A stretch of DNA of 64,000 nt from Streptomyces kronopolitis (GTDB lineage Bacteria > Actinomycetota > Actinomycetes > Streptomycetales > Streptomycetaceae). This document shows positions 27,334-36,421 of this stretch, piece by piece; positions within the stretch are counted from its first letter, which is position 1, and each line of letters starts with the position of its first letter. The translations under genes and the position numbers were made by a program. The stretch covers positions 1-64,000 of the forward strand of contig NZ_BMND01000005.1 in the NCBI RefSeq assembly GCF_014646275.1. The letters are read 5' to 3'. The notes under the pieces are model-generated. The model ran no database searches. It had not been told where the DNA came from and worked only from the letters and a program-made list of their open reading frames with translations.

Positions 27334-28896
27334 TCAGTCCTCCTCCAGCACCGCCATCGCCGCGTTGTGCCCCGGGATCCCGCTGACTCCTCCGCCGCGC
27401 ACCGCGCCCGCGCCGCAGAGCAGGACGGCGGGGTGCCCGGTGGCGACGCCCCAGCGGGCCGGCGCGCCACCGGCCCGCTCGTCCTCGGGATCCGCGTACG
27501 GGAAGGCCAGGTCGCGGTGGAAGATGTTGCCGCCCGGCAGGCCCAGTTCGCGGTCCAGGTCCAGCGGGGAGCGGGCCTCGATGCAGGGGCGGCCCTCGGC
27601 GTCGTGCGCCAGGCAGCCGGCGAGCGGCTCGGCGAGATGGGTGTCCAGCTCGGCGAGGGTGGCGGCGAGGAGGCGGTCGCGGGTCGTGTCGTTGTCGGCG
27701 GTGAACAGGCGGGCGGGGGCGTGCAGACCGAACAGGGTGAGCGTCTGGTAGCCCTGGCGGACCAGGTCGGCGCCGAGGATGGAGGGGTCGGTCAGGGAGT
27801 GGCAGTAGATCTCCGAGGGCGGGGCGGTGGGCAGCGTGCCGGATGCGGCCTGCCGGTAGGCGTCCTCCAGTTGGCGGTAGCCCTCGGCGATGTGGAAGGT
27901 GCCGGAGAAGGCCTCGCGGGGGTCCACCCGGGTGTCGCGGAGCCGCGGCAGCCGGGTGAGCAGCATGTTGACCTTGAGCTGGGCGCCCTCGGCGGGTGGC
28001 GGCGGGTCCTCGCCCAGGAGGCGGGCCAGCTCCCGCGGGGCGGCGTTGACCAGGACCCGGCGGGCGCCGATGGTGCCCGCCTCGCAGCTCACCTCGGCGC
28101 TCCGGCCGTCCGTCGCCAGGCCGGTCACCGCGCAGTCGGTGACGATCTCGGCCCCGGCCCGGCGGGCGGCGTCGGCCAGCGCGTCGGTGAGCGCGCCCAT
28201 GCCGCCGATGGGGACGTCCCAGTCGCCGGTGCCGCCGCCGATGACGTGGTAGAGGAAGCAGCGGTTCTGCCGCAGCGACGGGTCGTGGGCGGCGGCGAAG
28301 GTGCCGATGAGGGCGTCGGTGAGCACCACGCCGCGGACCAGGTCGTCGGCGAAGGTCTCCTCGACCAGCTCGCCGAGGGGCCGTTCGAACAGGGCGTGCC
28401 ACAGGGCGTCGTCGTCGACGACCGTGCGGAGCCGCTCGCGGGTGGGCAGCGGCTCGGTCAGCGTGGGGAAGACCCGCTCGGCGAGCCGTCCGGTGGCGCC
28501 GTAGAAGTCCTGCCAGGCGGCGAACTCCCGCTCCGATCCGGTGAGTTCGGCGAACGCCGTACGGGTGCGGGCCTCGCCCCCGCCGACGAGGAGCCCCGTG
28601 GGGCGGCCGTCGCGCACGGCGGGGGTGTAGGAGGAGACGGTGCGTTTGCGGACCGCGAAGCGCAGCCCGAGGTCCCGCACGATCTTCGGCGGCAGCAGGC
28701 TGACGAGGTAGGAGTAGCGCGACAGCCGGGCGTCGACCCCGGCGAACGCCCGCGTCGACACGGCGGCGCCACCGGTGTGGTCCAGCCGCTCCAGCACCAG
28801 CACGCTGCGCCCGGCGCGCGCGAGGTAGGCGGCGGCGACCAGTCCGTTGTGGCCGCCGCCGACGATGACCGCGTCATACGAAGTCCGTTCCGGCAT
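27334..28896 (-). CDS. FAD-dependent oxidoreductase, CrtI/PYROXD2-like
   Basis: A 520-residue flavoprotein of the phytoene-desaturase superfamily. The N-terminal dinucleotide-binding motif is DAVIVGGGHNGLVAAAYLARAG, and the C-terminal FAD-binding motif is LLCGAGAVRGGGVSGIPGHNAAMAVL. Its overall pattern (VSLLPPKIVRDLGLRF; FLYHVIGGGTGDWDVPIGGMGALTDALADAA) is that of the PYROXD2-like group, whose natural substrates are mostly unknown, and not of true carotenoid desaturases; no other carotenoid gene is near. AAGAGG precedes the ATG. It lies upstream of the nitronate operon on the same strand, with the operator between them. Confidence 0.8.
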   Translation of the reverse strand: MPERTSYDAVIVGGGHNGLVAAAYLARAGRSVLVLERLDHTGGAAVSTRAFAGVDARLSRYSYLVSLLPPKIVRDLGLRFAVRKRTVSSYTPAVRDGRPTGLLVGGGEARTRTAFAELTGSEREFAAWQDFYGATGRLAERVFPTLTEPLPTRERLRTVVDDDALWHALFERPLGELVEETFADDLVRGVVLTDALIGTFAAAHDPSLRQNRCFLYHVIGGGTGDWDVPIGGMGALTDALADAARRAGAEIVTDCAVTGLATDGRSAEVSCEAGTIGARRVLVNAAPRELARLLGEDPPPPAEGAQLKVNMLLTRLPRLRDTRVDPREAFSGTFHIAEGYRQLEDAYRQAASGTLPTAPPSEIYCHSLTDPSILGADLVRQGYQTLTLFGLHAPARLFTADNDTTRDRLLAATLAELDTHLAEPLAGCLAHDAEGRPCIEARSPLDLDRELGLPGGNIFHRDLAFPYADPEDERAGGAPARWGVATGHPAVLLCGAGAVRGGGVSGIPGHNAAMAVLEED

Positions 28897-29077
28897 GCCT
28901 CTTGGTAGCACGCGCCGCACGGGGTCGCCAGGTGCACGCGGCTGAAACCTCCTCCCCGGCCGGTGCGGCTTCTTGACCGGGCAGAGGGGTGCTCCTAGCG
29001 TCCGGCCGTGCTCCGCCCGGGCACCGCCCGCGCCGTCCTCTCCGCCCAGGCCGTCCCGCCCACTCGTGAGGTGACCC

Positions 29078-30373
29078 GTGTCCCCCTCCCCGGTATCCCG
29101 CCCCGGCCGCGCCCTCGCCGGACTGACCGCCGTCGCCGCCTGCTCCGCCGGGCTGCTCGCGGCCCCCGCGCCGGCCTCGGCCGCCCCGGACCCGGCCCGC
29201 GCACCGGCCGCCGGGGCCTACCCGAACCTGGCCCCCAGACCCCCGATGGGCTGGAACAACTGGTCCTACTACATGTGCGACATCAACGAGAAGACGGTCC
29301 TGGACAATGCCCGGGCGCTGGTCCGTACGGGGCTGGCGGGCAAGGGCTACCGCACCGTCACCATCGACGACTGCTGGATGGGCAGAGCCCGCGGCTCCCG
29401 GGGCGAGCTGGTGGCCGACCCCGTGAAGTTCCCGCACGGCATGGCGTATCTGGGGCGGCAGCTGCACCGGTTGGGACTGAAGTTCGGTATCTACGAGGAC
29501 GTCGGCACCCTCACGTGTGAGAAGTTTCCGGGCAGTCTCGGCCATTTCCAGGAGGACGCCGCGCAGTTCGCCGAATGGAAGGTGGACTACGTCAAGGCGG
29601 ACGGCTGCAATGTGCCGGTCGCGCCGGGGCACACCAAGGAGGAGACCTACCGCGACCTGTACGGGCAGATGAGCCGGGCGCTGCGGGACACCGGACGGCC
29701 GATCACCTTCTCGGTGTCGGCCCCGGCCTACTTCCAGTTCGACGGGGACAGCGTCTGGCACCAGGTCATCGGCTGGTCGGCGGAGGTCGGCAACCTGTGG
29801 CGCGGCGGGCGGGACGTGGCGCTGCAGCAGAGCACCCCGGCCGCCAAGTGGTCCTCCATCGTCTACAACTTCCGCTACAACGCGAAGCTGTCCGGCCTGC
29901 AGAAGCCCGGGCGCTGGAACGACCCGGACTTCCTGCTGGCCGGTGACACGGGCCTGACCCGCGAGGAGATCCGGAGCCAGATGTCGCTGTGGGCGATGAT
30001 GGCCGCGCCGCTGATCTCCAGCACGGACGTGACCGGGCTGTCCGGCCAGGCGCGCTCGGTGCTCGGCAACAAGAACGTCATCGCCGTCGATCAGGACGCG
30101 CTCGGCGTCCAGGGGCATCTGGTGCAGCAGGACGACGGCTCGGCGGTGCTGGCCAAGCCGCTGCGGAACGGCGACACGGCGATCGCGCTGTTCAACTCGG
30201 GCGCGACGGCCCGCACCCTGTCCGTCACGGCCGCCGCGGCCGGGCTGCCGCAGGCCGGCTCCTACCGGCTGCACGAGCTGGTCACCGGCCGCCGCACGCG
30301 CAGCGGCGGGGACATCGTGGCGCGGGACGTGCCGCCGCACAGCACGGTGCTCTACCGGGTCACCCCGGGCTGA
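29078..30373 (+). CDS. Secreted alpha-galactosidase, GH27
   Basis: A 431-residue exported glycosidase releasing terminal alpha-galactose. Signal peptide 1-36 has an Ala-rich core and an ASA-AP cleavage site. The GH27 barrel follows: RPPMGWNNWSYYMCDI, VTIDDCW, and the nucleophile Asp in VDYVKADGC; the acid/base Asp is in GRWNDPDFLLAGD. A C-terminal beta domain (NGDTAIALFNSG) completes it. There is no added carbohydrate-binding module, unlike many streptomycete GH27 enzymes. The GTG at 29078 has GAGGTGA upstream. It is monocistronic, convergent with the kinase gene. Confidence 0.9.
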   Translation: MSPSPVSRPGRALAGLTAVAACSAGLLAAPAPASAAPDPARAPAAGAYPNLAPRPPMGWNNWSYYMCDINEKTVLDNARALVRTGLAGKGYRTVTIDDCWMGRARGSRGELVADPVKFPHGMAYLGRQLHRLGLKFGIYEDVGTLTCEKFPGSLGHFQEDAAQFAEWKVDYVKADGCNVPVAPGHTKEETYRDLYGQMSRALRDTGRPITFSVSAPAYFQFDGDSVWHQVIGWSAEVGNLWRGGRDVALQQSTPAAKWSSIVYNFRYNAKLSGLQKPGRWNDPDFLLAGDTGLTREEIRSQMSLWAMMAAPLISSTDVTGLSGQARSVLGNKNVIAVDQDALGVQGHLVQQDDGSAVLAKPLRNGDTAIALFNSGATARTLSVTAAAAGLPQAGSYRLHELVTGRRTRSGGDIVARDVPPHSTVLYRVTPG

Positions 30374-30410
30374 GCCGGCCGGGCCGGCGCCCCGGACGCG
30401 GGCCGTCCGC

Positions 30411-32522
30411 TCACTGCCGCCGCCCGGCGCGCTCCTGGCGCCGGGCCGCGATCCGGCGGTGGACGGCGGCGGCCTCGTCCGCGCGGCCCAGCTGCTCCAG
30501 GCACTGGGCGAGGTCGCCCAGTGCGGCCAACGTGTCCAGATGGGCGGTGCCCAGCACCCGTTCGCGGGCGTCGGCGACCCGGCGGTAGTGGTCCAGCGCC
30601 TCGCCCCAGCGGCCGAGCCAGCCCAGGGCGACGGCGGTCTCCCGGCGGCTGACCAGGGTGTCGGGGTGGTCCTCGCCCAGTACCCGGGCGCGGGCCGCGG
30701 TCACCTCCCGCGCCTCCACGAGGGCTTCCTGCCAGCGGCGCTCCCGTCCGAGGTTGACGCCCAGGCCGTGCCGGGCGCGCAGGGTCTCCGGGTCGTCGGC
30801 GCCCTGGGCGCGGGTGCGGGCCGCGGCCAGCTCGCGGTAGAGCGCGAGCGCGTCCGCGGTGCGGCCGAGCCTGCCGAGGCCGATACCGACCTCGTAGCGG
30901 GCGGCGAGGGTGTCGGGGTGGTCGGGGCCGAGCATCTCTGCGCGGGCCGCCGCGACCTCCTCGTGGACCTGGAGCGCCGCCGTCCACCGGCCCAGCTTGC
31001 CCAGCACGAAGGCGAGTTCACCGCGGGTGGCGAGGGCCTCGGGGTGGCGGGCGCCCAGGACCCGGGCGCGGGCCGCGGCCACCTCCTCCAGCATGGTGCG
31101 GCAGTCCTCCAGCCGCCCCAGCCGGCCGAGGTTGAGGGCGACGTGGTGGCGGCAGTCCAGCGCGTCGGGGTGGTCGGGGCCCAGCGCGCGCTCGCGGCCG
31201 CCCAGCACCTCGGTGTAGAGCTGGTGCGCCTCGAAGTGCCGGCCGAGGCGGCTCAGCGCATGCCCGGCCTCCAGGCGGCTGGTGAGGGTGTCGGGGTGGT
31301 CGGGGCCCAGCAGGCGGGAGCGTTCCGCGGCGAGCGCGCGATGGGCCTCGCCGGACTCCGCCCACCGGCCCAGCCGCCCGAGGCCGAGGGCCGCGGTGTG
31401 CCGGCCGGCCAGCGCGGCGAGAGCGGCGCGGCTGCCGTCGGACAGCGGCGGGCCGGTGACGCCGGCGGCCGGGGAGGTGTCGTCGCGCCGGGTCTCGCTC
31501 CCGCCGGTCCAGGCATCGGTGAGCGCCGTGGCGGCCCGGGCCGGTACCGGGTGGTGCGCCGCCCGGGCGAGGTGCTGCCCCGCGCCGAGGGTCAGGCCGC
31601 GGGTCCAGGAGGGCAGCGGGAGGGCGGCGACGGTCGGCTCGTCCTCGGCCGCGGCGCGGCGCGCGGGGCGCGGCTGGCGGGCGTCGGAGAGGCGCTTGCC
31701 GAGTTCGTGGGCGTCCCGGGGGCGGTCGTCGGGGTCCTTGGCGAGGAGGTCGAGCATGATCCGCTCGAAGCTCTCCGGCAGGTCCGGCCGGAGCGTACGG
31801 GGCGGCTCGGGCAGCCGGTCGCGATGCCCGACGAGCACCGCCCAGGTGTCGCCGAGGTCGAACGGCGGCGCGCCGGTGGCGATCTCGTAGAGCACACAGC
31901 CCAGGGAGTAGAGGTCGCTGCGGTGGTCGACGCCGTGGCCGCCGATCTGCTCGGGCGACATGTAGTGCGGGCTGCCCATGGCGATGCCGGTGCCGGTCAG
32001 CCGGGCGGTGAACCCGATGTCGTGGCCGAGCCGGGCGATGCCGAAGTCGCAGATCTTGACCGTGCCGTCGGCGGTGCGGACGATGTTCGCCGGCTTGAGG
32101 TCGCGGTGTACGACGGCCTGTTCGTGGGTGTAGGCCAGCGCGGCGGTGACCTGTTCGGCGATCTCGGTGACGTCGGGGAGGGGCAGCGGCTGGCGCCGGT
32201 TGTCCTCCAGCAGCTGGCTGAGGTTACGGCCGCTGAGCAGCTCCATCACGATGAAGAGGGTGCCGTCCTCCTCGCCGAAGTCGTGGACGACGGTGATGCC
32301 GCGGTGCTGGAGCGCCCCGGCGACCCGGGCCTCGCGGCGGAAACGTTCGCGCAGGACCTGGAGGAGCGAGGGTTCGTGCTCCGGGCCGAGCGGCTTGAGG
32401 CATTTGACCGCGACCTGCCGGCCCAGCGACTCGTCGCGGGCGCGCCACACCTCCCCCATGCCGCCGCGCCCGATGGTGTCGAGCAGTCGGTACCGCCGCT
32501 GGATCAGTCTGTTTTCCGCCAC
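30411..32522 (-). CDS. Soluble Ser/Thr protein kinase with C-terminal TPR array
   Basis: A 703-residue Hanks-type kinase. Residues 12-270 hold the Gly loop IGRGGMGEVW, the ATP Lys in VAVKCL, the catalytic loop VVHRDLKPANI, ICDFGIAR and GSPHYMSPEQIGG. After a linker, about eight tetratricopeptide units of 42 residues run from 320 to the end, each built on LGPDHPDTL..R and LGRLGRW.EAL, of the kinesin-light-chain type. No membrane segment or PASTA domain exists, so it is cytoplasmic and probably reads a partner through the TPRs. The GTG start follows GGGGCGG. It lies 33 bases after the MpaB-type gene and appears to share its operon. Confidence 0.87.
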   Translation of the reverse strand: MAENRLIQRRYRLLDTIGRGGMGEVWRARDESLGRQVAVKCLKPLGPEHEPSLLQVLRERFRREARVAGALQHRGITVVHDFGEEDGTLFIVMELLSGRNLSQLLEDNRRQPLPLPDVTEIAEQVTAALAYTHEQAVVHRDLKPANIVRTADGTVKICDFGIARLGHDIGFTARLTGTGIAMGSPHYMSPEQIGGHGVDHRSDLYSLGCVLYEIATGAPPFDLGDTWAVLVGHRDRLPEPPRTLRPDLPESFERIMLDLLAKDPDDRPRDAHELGKRLSDARQPRPARRAAAEDEPTVAALPLPSWTRGLTLGAGQHLARAAHHPVPARAATALTDAWTGGSETRRDDTSPAAGVTGPPLSDGSRAALAALAGRHTAALGLGRLGRWAESGEAHRALAAERSRLLGPDHPDTLTSRLEAGHALSRLGRHFEAHQLYTEVLGGRERALGPDHPDALDCRHHVALNLGRLGRLEDCRTMLEEVAAARARVLGARHPEALATRGELAFVLGKLGRWTAALQVHEEVAAARAEMLGPDHPDTLAARYEVGIGLGRLGRTADALALYRELAAARTRAQGADDPETLRARHGLGVNLGRERRWQEALVEAREVTAARARVLGEDHPDTLVSRRETAVALGWLGRWGEALDHYRRVADARERVLGTAHLDTLAALGDLAQCLEQLGRADEAAAVHRRIAARRQERAGRRQ

Positions 32523-32555
32523 CGTGAATCGCCGCCCCCGTCCCCGTTACCGCGG

Positions 32556-33455
32556 TCAGTCGCGCAGCTCCCCCTGCGCGCCCCGCCTGCCGTCCAGTAT
32601 GGCGGGGGAACGGCGGAGCTTGTAGAGCGCTGGGCGGGTGTCGGGACCGAGCCGCCCGACGGCGCGCAGGACGTGCCGGGGCGGCAGCTGCCAGCGGAGG
32701 GTTGCGGGCAGGGTGCGCAGCAGGCGGCCGGTGGTGCGCAGCCGGCGGGTGACGGCGGCGGGCGGGGGTGCGGGGCGCCCGTAGAGGTCGTGGGCGTACG
32801 CCGGAAGCGCGCCGTAGGCCAGGCCGGCCACCCGCTGCCACAGCAGGGCGCGGGCCGGCACGAGCACCGCCGGGGTCGGCGGCCGGCGCAGGAACGCGTC
32901 GACCTCGCGGGCCTCGGGGGTGAGCGCCAACTCGGGCCGTACGCGGGCGAAGTAGGCGGCCAGCGCGGAGCGGTCGCCGGGGACGGCGGCCGGGTCGAGG
33001 CCGACGAGCCGGGCGCTCTCGCGCTGCTCGGCGAGGTAGGCGTCCGCCAGGTCGTCGGTCACCGGGCAGCCGGAGCGGCGCAGGACGTGCAGATAGGAGT
33101 CGACCTCCGCGCAGTGCACCCACAGCAGCAGGTCCGGCGCGTCGACGCCGTAGCGCGCGCCGGTCGCGGGGTCGGCGGCGGACAGCCGGCGGTGGATGCT
33201 GCGGACCCGGGCGCCGGCCCGTTCGGCGGCCTCGGTGGTGCCGTAGGTGACGGTGCCGACGAAGTCGGCGGTCCGCAGCAGCCGGCCCCAGGCGTCCCGC
33301 CGGAAGTCCGAGTTCTGCACGACGCCGCGCACCGCGCGGGGGTGCAGCGCCTGGAGGTACAGCGCGCGCACCCCGGCGATCCACATCATCGGATCGCCGT
33401 GCAGCTGCCAGGTCACCGAACGGGGCCCGAACAGCCCCGGATCGCCGGTGGACAC
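32556..33455 (-). CDS. MpaB-type (DUF2236) heme oxygenase-like protein
   Basis: A 299-residue protein of the DUF2236/MpaB family, related to latex-clearing oxygenase Lcp. The family pattern is WQLHGDPMMWIAGVRALYLQALHPRAVRGV, with TVTYGTTEAAERAGARVRSIHR and LLLWVHCAEVDSYLHV, whose histidines are candidate heme ligands. Members oxidise hydrophobic terpenoids; the substrate here is unknown. The GTG start has GGAGGCGGG upstream. It sits between the acyl-CoA dehydrogenase (30-base gap) and the kinase (33-base gap), which implies co-transcription. Confidence 0.82.
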   Translation of the reverse strand: MSTGDPGLFGPRSVTWQLHGDPMMWIAGVRALYLQALHPRAVRGVVQNSDFRRDAWGRLLRTADFVGTVTYGTTEAAERAGARVRSIHRRLSAADPATGARYGVDAPDLLLWVHCAEVDSYLHVLRRSGCPVTDDLADAYLAEQRESARLVGLDPAAVPGDRSALAAYFARVRPELALTPEAREVDAFLRRPPTPAVLVPARALLWQRVAGLAYGALPAYAHDLYGRPAPPPAAVTRRLRTTGRLLRTLPATLRWQLPPRHVLRAVGRLGPDTRPALYKLRRSPAILDGRRGAQGELRD

Positions 33456-33485
33456 CTCTGACCCGCCTCCTGTCGCCGTGCCGTG

Positions 33486-34676
33486 TCAGCGCCGTACCCG
33501 GGGCATCCCCAGGCCGAGCCAGGAGATGATCTCGCGTTGGATCTCGTTGTTGCCGCCGCCGAAGGTGAAGATGACGGCGGAGCGGTAGCCGCGTTCCAGT
33601 TCGCCGTGGAGCACCGCGCCGGCCGAGCCCTCCTTGAGCGGGCCCGCGGAGCCGACGGTCTCCATCAGCCAGGCGTAGGCGTCCCGGCGGGCCTCGGAGC
33701 CGTAGACCTTGACCGCGGAGGCGTCCTGGGGGGTCAGGGTGCCGTGCTGGAGGGCGTCGACCATCTGCCAGTTCAGCAGCTTCATGGCGTCCAGCCGGGC
33801 GTGGGTGCGGGCCAGCCGGCCGCGTACCCAGCCCAGGTCGATGACCCGGCGGCCGTCGGTGAGCTTGGTGGTGGCGGCCCAGCGCTGGACGTCGTGCAGG
33901 GCGCGGATGGCCATGGTGCCGTGGGCGGCGAGGGTGACCCGCTCGTGGTTGAGCTGGTTGGTGATGATCCGCCAGCCCTTGTTCTCCTCGCCGACGCGGC
34001 GGGAGGCGGGGACGGTGATGTTCTCGTAGTAACTGGCGGTGGTGTCGTGCGAGGCGAGGGTGTTGATCAGGGTGCAGGAGTAGCCGGGGTCGCTCGTGGG
34101 GACCAGCAGCATGGTGATGCCCTTGTGGGGCGGCGCGTCGGGGTCGGTCCGGACCGCGAGCCACACCCAGTCGGCGGTGTCGCCGTTGGTCGTCCAGATC
34201 TTCTGCCCGTTGACGACGTAGTGGCCGCTGTCCTCGTCGCCCTCGCGGACGGCGCGGGTCTTGAGGGCGGCCAGGTCGGTGCCGGCGTCCGGTTCGCTGT
34301 AGCCGATGGCGAAGTCGATCTCGCCGGACAGGATCCGGGGGAGGAAGAAGGCCTTCTGTTCGTCGGTGCCGTACCGCATGAGGGTGGGCCCGACGGTGTT
34401 CAGCGCCATCAGCGGCAGCGGGACGCCCGCCTGGGCGGCCTCGTCGAAGAAGAGGAACTGCTCCATCGGGGACATGCCGCGGCCGCCGAACTCCTGGGGC
34501 CAGCCGACGCCGAGCCAGCCGTCGGCACCCAGCCGGCGCACGGTCTCGCGGTAGAAGCGCTTCTGGTCGGCGGGTGCGGCGTACCGTGCGGCGGCGTCGG
34601 CCGGCACCAGCCGGGCGAAGTACGTGCGCAGTTCGGTGCGCAACTGCTGCTGTGCGGGGGTGTATTCGAGGTGCAC
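33486..34676 (-). CDS. Acyl-CoA dehydrogenase, ChsE4/FadE26-like
   Basis: A 396-residue flavoprotein introducing an alpha,beta double bond in an acyl-CoA. Signatures are FAIGYSEPDAGTDLAALKT, VVNGQKIWTTNGDTADWVWL, NQLNHERVTLAA and the C-terminal TFGGGNNEIQREIISWLGLGMPR. It closely resembles mycobacterial FadE26 (ChsE4), the alpha subunit of a heterotetrameric sterol side-chain dehydrogenase. The usual beta partner (FadE27/ChsE5) is not adjacent. I chose the GTG at 34676 with GGAGGGG upstream, giving the family N terminus HLEYTPAQQQLR; the longer frame is non-coding. A KstR-like site lies about 90 bases upstream. Confidence 0.85.
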   Translation of the reverse strand: MHLEYTPAQQQLRTELRTYFARLVPADAAARYAAPADQKRFYRETVRRLGADGWLGVGWPQEFGGRGMSPMEQFLFFDEAAQAGVPLPLMALNTVGPTLMRYGTDEQKAFFLPRILSGEIDFAIGYSEPDAGTDLAALKTRAVREGDEDSGHYVVNGQKIWTTNGDTADWVWLAVRTDPDAPPHKGITMLLVPTSDPGYSCTLINTLASHDTTASYYENITVPASRRVGEENKGWRIITNQLNHERVTLAAHGTMAIRALHDVQRWAATTKLTDGRRVIDLGWVRGRLARTHARLDAMKLLNWQMVDALQHGTLTPQDASAVKVYGSEARRDAYAWLMETVGSAGPLKEGSAGAVLHGELERGYRSAVIFTFGGGNNEIQREIISWLGLGMPRVRR

Positions 34677-34766
34677 GGCCCCTCCAGTTCGTCCGCTCCG
34701 GTCGTCCGGCCCGGGGGCGGCCCCGCGAGGCTGACGGGCCGCCGGCTGCCGGATCGAGGGGCACAG

Positions 34767-34780
34767 TAGAACTTGTTCCA
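34767..34780 (-). promoter_or_regulatory. KstR-like operator upstream of the acyl-CoA dehydrogenase operon
   Basis: TAGAACTTGTTCCA fits the KstR consensus TnnAACnnGTTnnA exactly. Such an AT-rich word is rare in this G+C-rich window, and it lies about 90 bases upstream of a gene whose mycobacterial homologue is in the KstR regulon. Function as a binding site is inferred. Confidence 0.6.
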
Positions 34781-34872
34781 GTAATACGGAAGGGCGCGCG
34801 GCCCGGCCGCGGACACACGAAGACCCGGCCCGGCACCTCCGCGGCACCCGACCGGGCCTCCCCGGGACTCCA

Positions 34873-35292
34873 TCAGCCCACGGCGTGCTTCGACGGGTTG
34901 TTCGGCTGCACCCGGGCGTGCTGCACGTCCTTGCAGTACTTGACGTAGCCGCTGTTGGTCACGTACTTCCCCGCGACCCAGCCCGGGCGCTCACCGCGCG
35001 TCAGGTACCAGACCGAGTTGCCGCGGACGTTCTGGGTGCGCACCTTGCAGACCAGGCCGACCTGCGCGCGGTGGCGGAGGTAGCCCCGCACGGAGGAGTC
35101 GGTGCTGGGGTACTGGCGCTGGCTCAGGCCCTTCTTGGCGGTGACGATGCCGTAGGGCGGCTTGAGGGGGCCGGGCGCCGCCTGGACCGGGGCGGCGAAC
35201 AGCGTCGCACCGACGGCGAGGGCCGCGGTCAGTGCGCCCGCGCCGGCCGCGAGCTGCTTGCCTCGGGCCACGAGGGATTCGGTCGTCGACAT
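34873..35292 (-). CDS. Small secreted SH3-domain protein
   Basis: A 139-residue exported protein. The Met at 35292 follows AGGAGA and gives a signal peptide with an AAGAGALTAALAVGATLFAA core and cleavage near VQA. The mature part is one bacterial SH3-like module: RQYPSTDSSVRGYLRHRAQVGLVCKVRT and VWYLTRGERPGWVAGKYV. SH3 modules of this kind bind peptidoglycan or proteins at the wall. Two cysteines in the mature part could form a disulfide. Monocistronic. Confidence 0.8.
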   Translation of the reverse strand: MSTTESLVARGKQLAAGAGALTAALAVGATLFAAPVQAAPGPLKPPYGIVTAKKGLSQRQYPSTDSSVRGYLRHRAQVGLVCKVRTQNVRGNSVWYLTRGERPGWVAGKYVTNSGYVKYCKDVQHARVQPNNPSKHAVG

Positions 35293-35468
35293 AGGGGGTC
35301 TCCTGTTCTGGACGCGCGATGCCACCCAATGGTGCACAGTGGGACATTACGCGCACTTCACCCCCGGAATGTGGTGAAACGACGAACAGGCAGCCGATCG
35401 TGTGACAGTGCAAGGGTTGCCGGATGACGGCCCGTCAGCACCGCGCGGGCGGCGCCGGGCCGGCCGGC

Positions 35469-36233
35469 TCAGCCCTCGGTGCCGACGCGGTGGATGCCGA
35501 AGGAGCCGCCCTGCGGATCCCGGATCACCGCGATCCTGGGCCCGGCCGGGACATCCGTCGGGGGCACCAGCAGCATGCCCCCGGACTCCGCCGCCCGGGC
35601 GGCCGTCGCATCCACATCGGCGACGGCGAAGTACGGCAGCCAGTGCGCCCTGACGTCGTCCGGGTAGAACTCGTCCAGCGCGGTCAGGCCGCCGAAGTCG
35701 GCGCCGTCCAGGCCCCATTGCGGATAGTCCGCGTGGGTGCCGACGGTCCAGCCGAAGATCCGGGTGTAGAAGGCCTTGGCGGCCTCGGCGTCCCGGGTGG
35801 CCAGCTCGACCCAGCCGAGCGAGCCGGGTGCGTTGAGCACCCCGGCGCCGGCGAAGGAACGGGCCTGCCAGATCGAGAACATCGCGCCCTCCGGGTCGCT
35901 CAGCACGGCGAAGCGGCCCAGGTCGAAGACGTCCATCGGCCCCATCAGCTGCTGCCCGCCGGCCTCGGTGACGGCCGCGGCCAGCGCGTCGGCGTCCCGC
36001 GTCGCGAAGGACACGGTCCAGGCGGTGGGCTGACCGGACATGTAGAGCGGGGCGAGCGCGGCGACCGGGGCGTCGTCCAGGTACAGCATGGTGTGGCCGC
36101 CCGCCTCCGGGCGCGGGTCGGTCTCGGCGCGCCAGCCGAAGACCTGGCGGTAGTACACCTTGGCGGCGTCCACGTCCGAGGTGCCCAGCTCCACCAGGCA
36201 GGGCGCGCCCGGGGTGGGCTCGGTGATCTCCAC
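35469..36233 (-). CDS. Two-domain VOC (glyoxalase-fold) protein, paralogue
   Basis: A 254-residue protein with two VOC modules, about 10-120 (CLVELGTSDVDAAKVYYRQVFGW) and 130-250 (LGWVELATRDAEAAKAFYTRIFGW). It is a paralogue of the protein at 22028-22834, sharing module boundaries and the MLLVPPTDVPAGPRIAVIRDPQGGSFGI type of ending. The GTG at 36233 has GGGAGG five bases upstream; the longer frame is non-coding. Confidence 0.82.
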   Translation of the reverse strand: MEITEPTPGAPCLVELGTSDVDAAKVYYRQVFGWRAETDPRPEAGGHTMLYLDDAPVAALAPLYMSGQPTAWTVSFATRDADALAAAVTEAGGQQLMGPMDVFDLGRFAVLSDPEGAMFSIWQARSFAGAGVLNAPGSLGWVELATRDAEAAKAFYTRIFGWTVGTHADYPQWGLDGADFGGLTALDEFYPDDVRAHWLPYFAVADVDATAARAAESGGMLLVPPTDVPAGPRIAVIRDPQGGSFGIHRVGTEG

Positions 36234-36385
36234 GGTGCCTCCCGTCCTCCGCGCCGGGCCGTGGCCGGGCGGCGGCGCGCGCGTGCGCTGCCGGTCGGCA
36301 GCCGTACGGTGCCGATGTTCCGATGGGCGCGGCCGGGCCGCAACCGGAGCGCGGCGCGGGCGGGGCGGCATCCGCGGCGGGCGGG

Positions 36386-36421
36386 CCTCGGGTCAGGGGG
36401 CCTCGGGTCAGGGGGCCTCGG
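36386..36421. repeat. 15-bp tandem repeat spanning a stop codon
   Basis: CCTCGGGTCAGGGGG occurs at 36386 and 36401 with a partial third copy at 36416. Read on the minus strand, the second copy carries the TGA stop (36408-36410) of the TetX-like gene, and the first copy carries a second TGA in the same frame. The core CTCGGGTCAG is the same as in the 19-bp array at 17766. Confidence 0.8.
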
